Below the pieces are notes generated by a model. That model searched no databases. It was not told the origin of the DNA and was given only the letters and a program-made list of their open reading frames with translations. Source: Methylocystis echinoides (GTDB taxonomy: Bacteria > Pseudomonadota > Alphaproteobacteria > Rhizobiales > Beijerinckiaceae). Taken from it: a stretch of 64,000 bases of DNA. How positions within the stretch are numbered: the stretch's first letter is position 1; the number at the start of each line of letters is the position of its first letter. The position numbers and the translations under genes were made by a program. The stretch is from positions 756,501-820,500 of the forward strand of contig NZ_BSEC01000001.1 in assembly GCF_027923385.1 (NCBI RefSeq). Direction: 5' to 3'. This document shows positions 56,419-64,000 of the stretch, in pieces.

Positions 56419-56535
56419 GCCCCCTCCCTGTCCCTCCCCCGTTTCACGGGAGAGGGGACGCTCGCAATCAGCATTCTCGATGAAGGCGCCGGTCTGCTCC
56501 CTCTCCCGCGCAGCGGGGGAGGGGTGGGGAGGGGG
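56419..56535. repeat. 118-bp dispersed intergenic repeat, copy 2
   Basis: Same orientation as the copy at 2478-2595 and nearly identical, with substitutions mainly in the short variable stretch and the first hairpin. It is non-coding and lies between the groEL terminator and the small oxidase gene; 56342-56666 otherwise holds nothing but the terminator and the leader of the next gene. Confidence 0.8.
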
Positions 56536-56666
56536 CCGCCGGAAACACGATCAGCGACGAAAACGCGCGTCTCTTCGCCGTTGCCGGATCAGCGCCGCTC
56601 GGCTACCATTCTCCATGCGCGGCTGTTCCGCTCGCGCCTCAAACTGAGAAATACGGGAGTCTTCCG

Positions 56667-56813
56667 ATGGCGAGCAATCGCGGGTCGGCGTCGACGGACG
56701 CGGACTGGGCCGAACACATGAAAACCTACAATGGGTTCCTCTGGCTGCTGAAGTTCTCGGCGGGAGCCTCGGCGGCAACCCTGGCCGCCCTTTACCTGCT
56801 CTTCGCGCGCTAA
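56667..56813 (+). CDS. aa3-type cytochrome c oxidase subunit IV (48 aa)
   Basis: MASNRGSASTDADWAEHMKTYNGFLWLLKFSAGASAATLAALYLLFAR. The N-terminal acidic cytoplasmic part has the DWAEHMKTYNGFL motif, and one transmembrane helix (LKFSAGASAATLAALYLLFA) follows, the small bacterial aa3-oxidase subunit IV pattern. Subunits of this family are about 45-60 residues and lie beside the transhydrogenase operon in many alphaproteobacteria, as here, 81 bp before pntAA. CGGGAG upstream of ATG 56667 serves as ribosome-binding site. Confidence 0.9.
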   Translation: MASNRGSASTDADWAEHMKTYNGFLWLLKFSAGASAATLAALYLLFAR

Positions 56814-56894
56814 ACGCCGAACGCCCCTCACGCCGAGCCGTCAGGGGCGACCATGACGGCCACGGTTTCGATTTTTTCAAAACCGGAGTTCGTC

Positions 56895-58028
56895 ATGCGC
56901 ATTGCCGTAACGGCCGAAACGGATAAAGCCGAGCCGCGCGTCGCGGCGACGCCGGAGACAGTCAAGAAATTCGTCGCCCTCGGCGCCGACGTCGCGGTTC
57001 AGTCCGGGGCGGGCGCCGGGGCCGGCATTGCAGACGCCGATTACGCGGCCGCCGGCGCCGCCGTCGCGCCTGACGCCGCCGCGGCCCTCGCCGGCGCCGA
57101 CATCCTGTTGCGGGTGCGCCGCCCGGCCGCCGCCGAACTCGCCGGCGCCAGGCCCGGCCTCGCCGTCATCTCCATCATGGACCCCTTCGGCAACGAGGCG
57201 GCGCTCGCCGCGCTCGCCCAGTCCGGCGCGACCGCCTTCGCCATGGAGTTCATGCCGCGCATCACCCGCGCGCAGTCGATGGACGTGCTCTCGTCGCAGG
57301 CCAACATCGCCGGCTATCGCGCGGTGATCGACGCGGCGGCCGAATATGGCCGCTCCTTTCCCATGATGATGACCGCCGCCGGCACGGTGCCGGCCGCCAA
57401 GGTCTTCATCATGGGCGTCGGCGTGGCGGGGCTTCAGGCCATCGCCACGGCGCGCCGCCTCGGCGCCATCGTCACCGCGACCGACGTGCGCCCCGCCACC
57501 AAGGAGCAGGTGGAATCGCTCGGCGCCAAATTTCTGGCCGTCGAGAACGAGGAATTCCAGCAGGCGCAGACGGCCGGCGGCTACGCCAAGGAAATGTCGA
57601 AGGAATATCAGGCCGCGCAGGCCGAGCTCACCGCGAGTCACATCGCCAAGCAGGATATCGTCATCACCACGGCGCTCATTCCCGGCCGGCCGGCGCCGCG
57701 ACTCATCTCGGCGGACATGGTGCGCGCCATGCGCCCGGGCTCGGTGATTGTCGATCTCGCCGCCGAGCGCGGCGGCAATTGCGAACTGACGCGACCCGGC
57801 GAGACGGCGGTGGAGAACGGCGTGAAGATCGTCGGCGCGCTCAATCTTCCAGGCCGCATGGCGTCCACGGCGTCGAGCCTTTACGCGCGGAATCTGCTCG
57901 CCTTCGTCGAGACGCTCGTCTCCAAGGAGACGAAGCAGCTTGCCATCAACTGGGACGACGAGCTCGTCAAGGCCACCGCGCTGACGCGCGACGGCGCCGT
58001 CATCGACGAACGTTTCAAGAAAGCCTGA
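56895..58028 (+). CDS. pntAA: NAD(P) transhydrogenase subunit alpha 1 (domain I)
   Basis: 377 residues from ATG 56895 ([21 protein letters not shown]), GGAG upstream; in-frame codons before it are not family-like. Peripheral NAD(H)-binding domain I of the proton-pumping transhydrogenase. The Rossmann motif is [32 protein letters not shown] (about 171-202), with [20 protein letters not shown] and the RQD-loop-like region before it. In this organism, unlike E. coli, the alpha chain is split from the membrane part (pntAB). 32 bp before pntAB. Confidence 0.96.
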   Translation: MRIAVTAETDKAEPRVAATPETVKKFVALGADVAVQSGAGAGAGIADADYAAAGAAVAPDAAAALAGADILLRVRRPAAAELAGARPGLAVISIMDPFGNEAALAALAQSGATAFAMEFMPRITRAQSMDVLSSQANIAGYRAVIDAAAEYGRSFPMMMTAAGTVPAAKVFIMGVGVAGLQAIATARRLGAIVTATDVRPATKEQVESLGAKFLAVENEEFQQAQTAGGYAKEMSKEYQAAQAELTASHIAKQDIVITTALIPGRPAPRLISADMVRAMRPGSVIVDLAAERGGNCELTRPGETAVENGVKIVGALNLPGRMASTASSLYARNLLAFVETLVSKETKQLAINWDDELVKATALTRDGAVIDERFKKA

Positions 58029-58060
58029 ACCCAAGACACTTCCATAAGAGGGCGTCGCAC

Positions 58061-58510
58061 ATGACCGACTCTACGCAGCAATTGCTTGACAAGGCGCGCA
58101 CCGCCGCCGAGGCCGCGCGCCAGCTCGCGGATCAGGCGCAGCATTATTCCGAGGAAATCGCACAGACGGCGGCGGCGGTGACGTCGCACGGGCTCGGCGG
58201 CGGCGCCATCGACCCGGTGGTGTTCCGCCTCGCGATTTTCGCGCTGGCGGTGTTCGTCGGCTATTACGTGGTGTGGTCGGTGACGCCGGCGCTGCATACG
58301 CCGCTGATGTCCGTCACCAACGCCATTTCCTCGGTCATTGTCGTCGGCGCGCTGCTTTCCGTGGGCGTCGAGGCGGCGAGCGTGACGGACTCGGGCGCCG
58401 ATTGGGCGCGCTGGTTCGGGTTCATCGCCCTGATCCTCGCCTGCGTGAACATCTTCGGCGGCTTCCTCGTCACCGAACGCATGCTCGCCATGTATAAAAA
58501 GAAGGGCTGA
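58061..58510 (+). CDS. pntAB: NAD(P) transhydrogenase subunit alpha 2 (membrane)
   Basis: 149 residues. A charged N-terminal segment ([23 protein letters not shown]) is followed by three or four hydrophobic helices ([64 protein letters not shown], with the FLVTERM end). It forms part of the proton channel with PntB. Sits 32 bp after pntAA and 4 bp before pntB in one operon. Confidence 0.96.
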   Translation: MTDSTQQLLDKARTAAEAARQLADQAQHYSEEIAQTAAAVTSHGLGGGAIDPVVFRLAIFALAVFVGYYVVWSVTPALHTPLMSVTNAISSVIVVGALLSVGVEAASVTDSGADWARWFGFIALILACVNIFGGFLVTERMLAMYKKKG

Positions 58511-58514
58511 CGCC

Positions 58515-59912
58515 ATGAGCGCGAATCTCGCAGCCCTTCTCTATCTCGTCGCCGGCGTTCTGTTCATTCTCGCGCTGCGCGGCCTTTCCTCGCCGGCGAC
58601 CTCGCGCGAGGGCAACCGCTTCGGCATGATCGGCATGGCGGTCGCCGTGGCGACGACGCTGTTGCTGCATCTGCCGCCGCTGTCCGGCTTCCTGCTGATC
58701 CTGATCGGCGCGGGGGCGGGCGGCGGGCTCGGCGCCTATGTCGCCCAGAAGGTGCCGATGACGGCGATGCCGGAACTCGTCGCCTTCTTCCATTCGCTCG
58801 TCGGCCTTGCCGCCGTGCTGGTGGCGGGCAGCGCCTTCTTCGCGCCGCACGCCTTCGGCATCGGCGCGCCGGGGCACATCGAGGGCGGCAGCCTTTTTGA
58901 AATGTCGCTCGGCGCGGCGATTGGCGCGATCACCTTCACCGGCTCGATCATCGCCTTTCTGAAGCTCTCCGAGCGGATGAGCGGCAAGCCGATTCTTCTG
59001 CCCAACCGGCATACGATCAACATTGCCCTCGGCGTGGCGCTCGTCACGCTGATCGCGCTGTTCGTCGGCACGGAGAGCGGCTTCTGGCTGTTCCTCCTGA
59101 TCCTCGTGTCCTTCACGCTGGGCGTGACGCTCATCATCCCGATTGGCGGCGCCGACATGCCGGTCGTCGTCTCCATGCTGAATTCCTATTCGGGCTGGGC
59201 GGCGGCGGGCATCGGCTTCACGCTGGGCAATCTCGCGCTGATCATCACCGGCGCGCTGGTCGGCTCCTCGGGCGCCATCCTCTCCTACATCATGTGCAAG
59301 GGGATGAACCGCAGCTTCATCTCGGTGATCCTCGGCGGCTTCGGCGGCGAGACGGTCGCCGCGGCGGGCGCCAAGGAGACGCGCAACGTCAAGCAGGGGT
59401 CGCCCGAGGACGCCGCCTATATCATGCAGAACTCCGGCAAGATCATCATCGTGCCGGGCTACGGCATGGCGGTGGCGCAGGCACAGCATGCGCTGCGCGA
59501 AATGGCGGATATGCTGAAGAAGGAAGGCGTCGAGGTGAGCTATGCGATCCATCCGGTCGCGGGCCGCATGCCGGGGCACATGAATGTGCTGCTCGCGGAA
59601 GCCAATGTCCCCTATGACGAGGTCTTCGAACTGGAGGACATCAACTCCGAGTTCGGACAGGCGGATGTGGCCTTTGTGATTGGCGCCAATGACGTCACCA
59701 ATCCCGCGGCCAAGACCGACAAGAGCTCGGCGATCTACGGCATGCCGATCCTCGATGTGGAAAAGGCGAAGACCGTCCTCTTCCTCAAGCGCGGCATGGG
59801 CTCCGGATATGCGGGCGTGGAGAACGAGCTGTTCTTCCGTCCCAACACGATGATGCTCTTCGGCGACGCGAAGAAGACAGTCGAAGCGATCGTAAAGTCT
59901 CTGGGGCACTAG
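58515..59912 (+). CDS. pntB: NAD(P) transhydrogenase subunit beta
   Basis: 465 residues. The N-terminal half has 8-9 hydrophobic segments of the proton channel; the C-terminal half (about 285-465) is the NADP(H)-binding domain III with VPGYGMAVAQAQHALREMAD, AIHPVAGRMPGHMNVLLAEANVPYDEVFELEDIN and GANDVTNPAAKTDKSSAIYGMPILDV. Couples proton import to NADPH production from NADH. The operon ends with the palindromic repeat at 59951. Confidence 0.97.
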   Translation: MSANLAALLYLVAGVLFILALRGLSSPATSREGNRFGMIGMAVAVATTLLLHLPPLSGFLLILIGAGAGGGLGAYVAQKVPMTAMPELVAFFHSLVGLAAVLVAGSAFFAPHAFGIGAPGHIEGGSLFEMSLGAAIGAITFTGSIIAFLKLSERMSGKPILLPNRHTINIALGVALVTLIALFVGTESGFWLFLLILVSFTLGVTLIIPIGGADMPVVVSMLNSYSGWAAAGIGFTLGNLALIITGALVGSSGAILSYIMCKGMNRSFISVILGGFGGETVAAAGAKETRNVKQGSPEDAAYIMQNSGKIIIVPGYGMAVAQAQHALREMADMLKKEGVEVSYAIHPVAGRMPGHMNVLLAEANVPYDEVFELEDINSEFGQADVAFVIGANDVTNPAAKTDKSSAIYGMPILDVEKAKTVLFLKRGMGSGYAGVENELFFRPNTMMLFGDAKKTVEAIVKSLGH

Positions 59913-59950
59913 CAGAAAAAGCGGTTCGTTCGGCCAAAATTCCGAGCCGC

Positions 59951-60033
59951 CGTCATTGCGAGCGAAGCGAAGCAATCCAGTAGCCACATCACGGCTCTGG
60001 ATTGCTTCGTCGCTTTCGCTCCTCGCAATGACG
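59951..60033. repeat. 83-bp palindromic repeat after pntB
   Basis: CGTCATTGCGAG (59951-59962) and CTCGCAATGACG (60022-60033) are perfect inverted repeats, with inner AGCAATCCAG/CTGGATTGCT. Overall it could form one long hairpin. It shares the CAATCCAG core with the hairpin at 14971 and resembles widely dispersed alphaproteobacterial repeats of the CGTCATTGCGAGC type. Confidence 0.8.
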
Positions 60034-60131
60034 GGCGGGGCCTTTTTTGTCCGGCTTGTGTCGTGGCGCAACTACGGAAGCGCCGGCGCCCCCTAATGTG
60101 GCATCCAGCGAAACATCCTTGGAAAAACGCC

Positions 60132-60689
60132 ATGACCGCCGCACTTCAGGAAACCGCAAAGACCCCTCAGGCCACGGCCCTGTCCATCTGGAAAGCGATG
60201 TCCATCGGACCCATCGCCTTTTTCCTGTGGCTTCTGGTGCTCGGGCTTCTGCTCCTGTTCGCGAGCCTGGGCGTCGGCCCGGATCTTTCCGATCCGTCCT
60301 CCGACAAGATGGCCGCCCTCGCGGTTCTCGTCGAGCTCGTCGCCGGCCTGCCGCCGATCTTCGCCATCATCCTCGGCGAAATCATGGGCGTCGTCGTCGC
60401 CTATCGCAACCGCGACAGGCTCGCCGGCACGGACTTCGAGTCTCACGCAACATCCGCGGTTCGCACCTGCCGGATCATGTTCGCCGGCGTCGGACTCGCG
60501 ATTTTCCTCATGCTGTTGCTGTTCAATGTTCCCAACATCAACGCGGTGGGTTTTGGCGTGGGCGGCTTTTTCATCCTGGCCGCGATCCTTCCCCTCCTGT
60601 TCCTTTGGAAAGGCGTTCGAGTCTTTCGGGGATGGCGTCGCGCCAGGGAGGGGAAACCCATCGCGGATCATCCGACGCGCTGGTCCTGA
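60132..60689 (+). CDS. Membrane protein of unknown function
   Basis: 185 residues from ATG 60132; upstream in-frame sequence to 60063 includes repeat edge. Four hydrophobic segments: SIGPIAFFLWLLVLGLLLLFASLG (about 24-47), LAVLVELVAGLPPIFAIILGEIMGVVVAY (about 62-90), IMFAGVGLAIFLMLLLFNV (about 116-134) and NAVGFGVGGFFILAAILPLLFLW (about 138-160), then a basic tail (GWRRAREGKP). Family not recognised. Converges on the TonB receptor gene and shares the terminator at 60714. Confidence 0.78.
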   Translation: MTAALQETAKTPQATALSIWKAMSIGPIAFFLWLLVLGLLLLFASLGVGPDLSDPSSDKMAALAVLVELVAGLPPIFAIILGEIMGVVVAYRNRDRLAGTDFESHATSAVRTCRIMFAGVGLAIFLMLLLFNVPNINAVGFGVGGFFILAAILPLLFLWKGVRVFRGWRRAREGKPIADHPTRWS

Positions 60690-60713
60690 GGCGTTGCGCA
60701 GGCAAAAAGAAAG

Positions 60714-60745
60714 AGCCCGGGAGTCGCCTCCCGGGCTGTTTCCGT
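60714..60745. terminator. Terminator between convergent genes
   Basis: Perfect 10-bp stem AGCCCGGGAG (60714-60723)/CTCCCGGGCT (60728-60737) with TCGC loop, flanked by A-rich and GTTTCC sequence. It can serve the membrane protein gene and the receptor gene. Confidence 0.85.
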
Positions 60746-60761
60746 CTCTATGGCGCCGGCG

Positions 60762-63401
60762 TCAATTCCAGTTGAAGGCCACTGGCTGGAACCAGGTCGA
60801 GACGTCCGGCAGGCCGCCTTCGTCGCCCGTGACGAAGATGCCCGGCGCGCCCTTCTTGTCCCGCCCATATTCATATTTCGCCGCGAAGAAGAATGTGCGC
60901 TGCGGGAAGGGATGGAACAGCATGTATCTGTAGTTGCCGATGTTATCGATGCCGAAGTCGAAGGAGAACCGGTCGTTCCACTTGTAGTTGATCTTCGTGT
61001 CGACGACAAAGAAGGGGTCGAAGGCCTGGTAGATTCCGTAGGCGACGTCATTGTTCGCCATGGTGCGCCACAGCTTGCTCTGATAGCGGCCCGCGAGCGT
61101 GAAGGCCCAGCGATCGTCCGGCCGATAGGTCAGCGCCAGCGTGCCGCGCCAGTTCGGCACATTCGGCACATTCTTGCCCGCGACAGACGTCGCCCAGGGA
61201 ACTTCGGCGTTGGCCGCGCTCGGAATCCAGGTCGGATTGGCGATGATGCGGGAGTTGAGCCAGGTCGCGCTGGCCTGCACCTCGAGCCCCTTGAAGCCGA
61301 CGTCTTCCCTCTGGATCGCCACTTCAATGCCGCTGTTGCGGATGCGCTGCACATTGGTCCATGCCGTGGTGCTGAGGGCGGTTGCGGGAATAAGGGTCAC
61401 CTGCCGGATCATCGCGTCGCGCATCTGCTCGTCGAAGAAGGAGACGCGCGCCGTTCCATTCCCGCCAATCTTGCGCTCGATCGCCAGTTCGGAACTGATG
61501 GCGTTCTCGGGGCGCAGGTTCGGATTCGGGTTCGTCACCGTGCCGCTGCTGCTCACGGTCGCGAGATTGTAAAGCTCGCTGACGGTCGGGAAGCGGTTGG
61601 CCATGCCGATCGAGGCCCGCGCCGTCCAGTTCTTGTCATAGAAATATTCGAGCGCGCCCTTCGGCGAGAAGCGCGTGCTGTATTGGTTGGGCTGATAGAT
61701 CGGCAGCCAGGTGCTCGGCGCGCCGGTCAGGCCCGTGCCCAGCGTATTGAGATTCGCCGACTGATTGTAGCCGTTCGACGCCTGCCAGACTTCGCCGCGA
61801 ATACCCGCGGTGAATTTCAGATCGTCGCGCAGCTTGATGGCGTCCTGCGCCCAGAGCGCCTGCGTCCGCGTGGTGCCCTGAGCGATGGAGGTGGCGACGC
61901 CCGTGTTCGCGGCCATCCCGGCGGCCCAATTGCTGGTCACCCAGACGGGGTTGTTGAGGTGGTACTGATCCCCGTGCACGCCGAAGCTGATGTCGTGATT
62001 GACCAGCGGCCCTTCCGCCGGACGCGCGATGCCCTTGGCGTCGAAGAGAGTCCAGTAAGTGCCCTTGAACACAGAGTCGCGTCCGTTGAGCGTGAAGCCG
62101 CCATACGGAACCGCCGCCGACCAGGGCGCGACCTGATCGGAGTCCAGATAGGTGAAATTGGAGGCCGAGACCTCGAAGTCGAAGGGGCCGCCGCTGTTCG
62201 ATTTGACCGCCGCGGCGTTGACCATGATCCGTTCCTGAACACGGTAGTAGGCGGCGCCGAAATTCTGCAGGGCCGCCGTGGTCAGATAGGGATTGTAGGA
62301 CACCCTGCCTCTGTTGACGACCGGAACCAGGCCGCCCCAGTAGGCGCCGCCACCCTGAACAAGGTAATTCTCGGGATAGGAGGTGCCGTCATTCGACCAG
62401 AAGCCGAAGGTGTAGGTGCCGCGGATGGTGTTGGTGAAATCATAGGCGAGTTTCAGTTTCGCGTTCACCTGGTCGTTGTTCAGATTGCCGCCGGAGCCGA
62501 GAACATTGGCGTAGGTGGTCCCGTAGAGATTGCTCATGATGTAGGAGCCGGGAACCACCACCGGCGTCGTCGTATAGGTCAGCGGCTGCTGCGAGCCGCG
62601 CTGCCAGTTGCCGGAAATCGTGTAGGAGAAATCGCCGTACCGGTTGCCGACGAACATGCTGGTCACGTTATTGACGAGGCTCTTGTTCGTTCCCCAGAGA
62701 TGGAAGTCCTGGATGGCGACGGTGTCCTTGACGGAGACCTCCAGCTTCTCGGGCATGCGCGTCGTGATCTTCAGCACGCCGCCGACGGAGTTGCCGGGAT
62801 ATTGCGCCGAGAACGGCCCGTACAGCATGTCGACGCGCTCGATTTCCTCGGGCGCGACGAGACCCCAGCGCGGGGCGCCGACGTTGTTGTCGTTGGCGAT
62901 GAGCGCGGTGAGCAGAAGGTCGTCGGCATAGACCAGACTGCGGGCCGAGGAGCCGATGCCCCAGGTGCGGGTCTGGAGAACCGCCTGCGTGTCGCCGACA
63001 TTGCGCTTGCGCACGAAGAGGCTGGGCATGTAGCGCACGGCGTCTTCGGAATCGAGGATATTGATCTTTCGCTCGATCTGCTGGCGCGTGATGCTCGCCA
63101 CCGTGTTCGGCAATTGCCACTTCTCGACGAAGGCCGGCTTGCCGTCGGGCAGGGTCGGCGACCAGCGCGAGACCACCGGCGAGGGGGCCGGCGATGTCAC
63201 CACGGCCGGACCCGGCGCCGGCGCGGCGGGTTGGGCGACGACCGGCCCGGCGGCGTGGGACGTCGTCCCGTGATGCGCGGCGCGGCGCTGCCCGCCGACG
63301 TCGATCGTGGGCAGATTATGCGTCGCCAGAGCGGGCGACAGCATGGCGAAGGTCAACGCGCCGGCCGAAACGCCGCGCAACAAGAAATAGCGAGTCATCA
63401 T
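60762..63401 (-). CDS. TonB-dependent outer-membrane receptor, second DUF2946-linked copy
   Basis: 879 residues from ATG 63401 (GGGAGAAG upstream). Signal peptide RYFLLRGVSAGALTFAMLSPALA, then mature LPTIDVG as a TonB-box-like start and a linker rich in His, Ala and Pro (RRAAHHGTTSHAAG...PAAPAPGP). The plug is VRYMPSLFVRKRNVGDTQAVLQTRTWGIGSSARSLVYADDLLL, with IERVDMLYGPFSAQYPGNSVGGVLKITTR. A long barrel follows, ending in WFQPVAFNWN. Substrate unknown; the DUF2946 gene 62 bp upstream suggests a metal link. Confidence 0.86.
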   Translation of the reverse strand: MMTRYFLLRGVSAGALTFAMLSPALATHNLPTIDVGGQRRAAHHGTTSHAAGPVVAQPAAPAPGPAVVTSPAPSPVVSRWSPTLPDGKPAFVEKWQLPNTVASITRQQIERKINILDSEDAVRYMPSLFVRKRNVGDTQAVLQTRTWGIGSSARSLVYADDLLLTALIANDNNVGAPRWGLVAPEEIERVDMLYGPFSAQYPGNSVGGVLKITTRMPEKLEVSVKDTVAIQDFHLWGTNKSLVNNVTSMFVGNRYGDFSYTISGNWQRGSQQPLTYTTTPVVVPGSYIMSNLYGTTYANVLGSGGNLNNDQVNAKLKLAYDFTNTIRGTYTFGFWSNDGTSYPENYLVQGGGAYWGGLVPVVNRGRVSYNPYLTTAALQNFGAAYYRVQERIMVNAAAVKSNSGGPFDFEVSASNFTYLDSDQVAPWSAAVPYGGFTLNGRDSVFKGTYWTLFDAKGIARPAEGPLVNHDISFGVHGDQYHLNNPVWVTSNWAAGMAANTGVATSIAQGTTRTQALWAQDAIKLRDDLKFTAGIRGEVWQASNGYNQSANLNTLGTGLTGAPSTWLPIYQPNQYSTRFSPKGALEYFYDKNWTARASIGMANRFPTVSELYNLATVSSSGTVTNPNPNLRPENAISSELAIERKIGGNGTARVSFFDEQMRDAMIRQVTLIPATALSTTAWTNVQRIRNSGIEVAIQREDVGFKGLEVQASATWLNSRIIANPTWIPSAANAEVPWATSVAGKNVPNVPNWRGTLALTYRPDDRWAFTLAGRYQSKLWRTMANNDVAYGIYQAFDPFFVVDTKINYKWNDRFSFDFGIDNIGNYRYMLFHPFPQRTFFFAAKYEYGRDKKGAPGIFVTGDEGGLPDVSTWFQPVAFNWN

Positions 63402-63463
63402 CTTCTCCCGGCGCCGCGTCGCGGCGCGTCTGATCACGGCGCGGATGCGCCATCTGCGGTGGA

Positions 63464-63841
63464 TCAGACCAGGGAGGGGGGCGCTCGGGCTGGCGCGCTG
63501 TGGTTGAAAATGGCGCGTGGAGCGGGGGACTCCGATTCCGCGAGCGAAATGCGCGAATAGAAAACGACGGGCCGCGCCTCGAACACCGGCGCGTCGCTGC
63601 TCACCACGCTGAACCCGAGCTGGCAGAGCGAACAGGAGGCGTGATCATGTGTGACGGGCGCGTTGGCCGGCTTGCCGGCAGCGTCGTCCTGCCCCGGCGT
63701 TGAAACCGCCGCGGCAACCGTCATCGCGCGATGACAGGGCGCCATGCCGTCGCGCGCCGCCGCCGCGCCCCAGAAGGACGCGCCGAGCTGTGTCAGCAAT
63801 GCGACACAGACGATCAGCGATGCGACAACTCTTTTGGACAT
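63464..63841 (-). CDS. DUF2946-like secreted His/Cys protein, second copy
   Basis: 125 residues from ATG 63841 (MSKRVVASLIVCVALLTQLG), GGGCGGAA upstream; a longer frame to 63949 has no signal-like start. A signal/anchor helix is followed by a mature part with APCHRAMTVAAA, a Gly/Ala/Pro-rich stretch and the family block THDHASCSLCQLG. Cys and His residues suit copper or another soft metal. It starts the minus-strand pair with the TonB receptor, repeating the order seen at 49825-52683. The 159 bp upstream to the window end show no gene. Confidence 0.82.
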   Translation of the reverse strand: MSKRVVASLIVCVALLTQLGASFWGAAAARDGMAPCHRAMTVAAAVSTPGQDDAAGKPANAPVTHDHASCSLCQLGFSVVSSDAPVFEARPVVFYSRISLAESESPAPRAIFNHSAPARAPPSLV

Positions 63842-64000
63842 TTCCGCCCGGCGACCCCAACCTACCGAAGGCGCGGCGTCAGACCGCACGGACGGACTGT
63901 GCCAACAGAAGCGAAACCTTCCAAGGTGAGTCGCGTTGTCAGTTTCCAAAAAATCCAGTAAGAGACTTTTATGTCACACTCGCGCGACATCATCCGAGCA

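Noticed and set aside
60750..63560. 936-codon plus-strand frame opposite the TonB receptor
   Set aside because: Compositional shadow of the receptor gene; the minus frame has signal peptide, plug and barrel features.

Overview
This is 64 kb of a GC-rich chromosome from an alphaproteobacterium, most likely of the order Hyphomicrobiales (Rhizobiales). Four things point there: a circularly permuted two-piece tmRNA with tag ANDNYAPVAVAA, an SspB-DUF4169-ribbon-helix-helix operon, an aa3-type cytochrome oxidase subunit IV gene before a split pntAA/pntAB/pntB transhydrogenase, and an intracellular PHB depolymerase. The genus cannot be fixed from the window. I see no rRNA, tRNA, CRISPR array, prophage or insertion sequence. 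Most of the window is ordinary core chromosome, densely coded, with palindromic repeats in many gaps.

Layout: 0-4 kb holds valS (its 3' end is cut by the window) and eno. 4-10.3 kb holds two secreted hypothetical proteins, queF and queC (two steps of preQ0/preQ1 metabolism), a GST/uracil-DNA-glycosylase/P-loop kinase cluster and a membrane histidine kinase. 10.3-13.1 kb holds a ZnuD-like TonB receptor behind two tandem Zur-like operators, then the cysteine-free L36 gene. 13-21.8 kb holds a histone-deacetylase-like amidohydrolase, a lipoprotein L,D-transpeptidase, dihydrolipoyl dehydrogenase, a divergent GSCFA/WcbI pair and phaZ. 21.9-26.3 kb holds cbiB, a PEBP protein, cbiD and a YcbB-like L,D-transpeptidase. 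26.6-28.1 kb is the trans-translation locus: permuted ssrA followed by sspB, whose product delivers ssrA-tagged proteins to ClpXP. 28-43 kb holds uvrD, a dihaem peroxidase, a LexA-like S24 regulator, a Kef-type antiporter, a glycosyltransferase, metX-metW, a Crp/Fnr regulator, ppa and an ECF sigma/anti-sigma pair. 43-49.7 kb holds fabI, a HigBA-like toxin-antitoxin pair lying between two copies of a palindromic repeat, two M16 peptidase subunits, a secreted protein and lspA. 49.8-54.1 kb is a probable metal-uptake locus: a DUF2946 protein, a TonB receptor and a His-rich Asp-box (BNR) protein with CACC and GCPH motifs. 54.2-60 kb holds groES-groEL with a perfect CIRCE, a 48-residue oxidase subunit and pntAA-pntAB-pntB. 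60-64 kb holds a second DUF2946-TonB pair.

The strongest candidates for something new are the two DUF2946-TonB loci, the first with the His/Cys-rich Asp-box protein. I read them as metal (perhaps copper) acquisition modules, but that is inference. The Asp-box gene also has an apparent one-base frameshift in its signal sequence.
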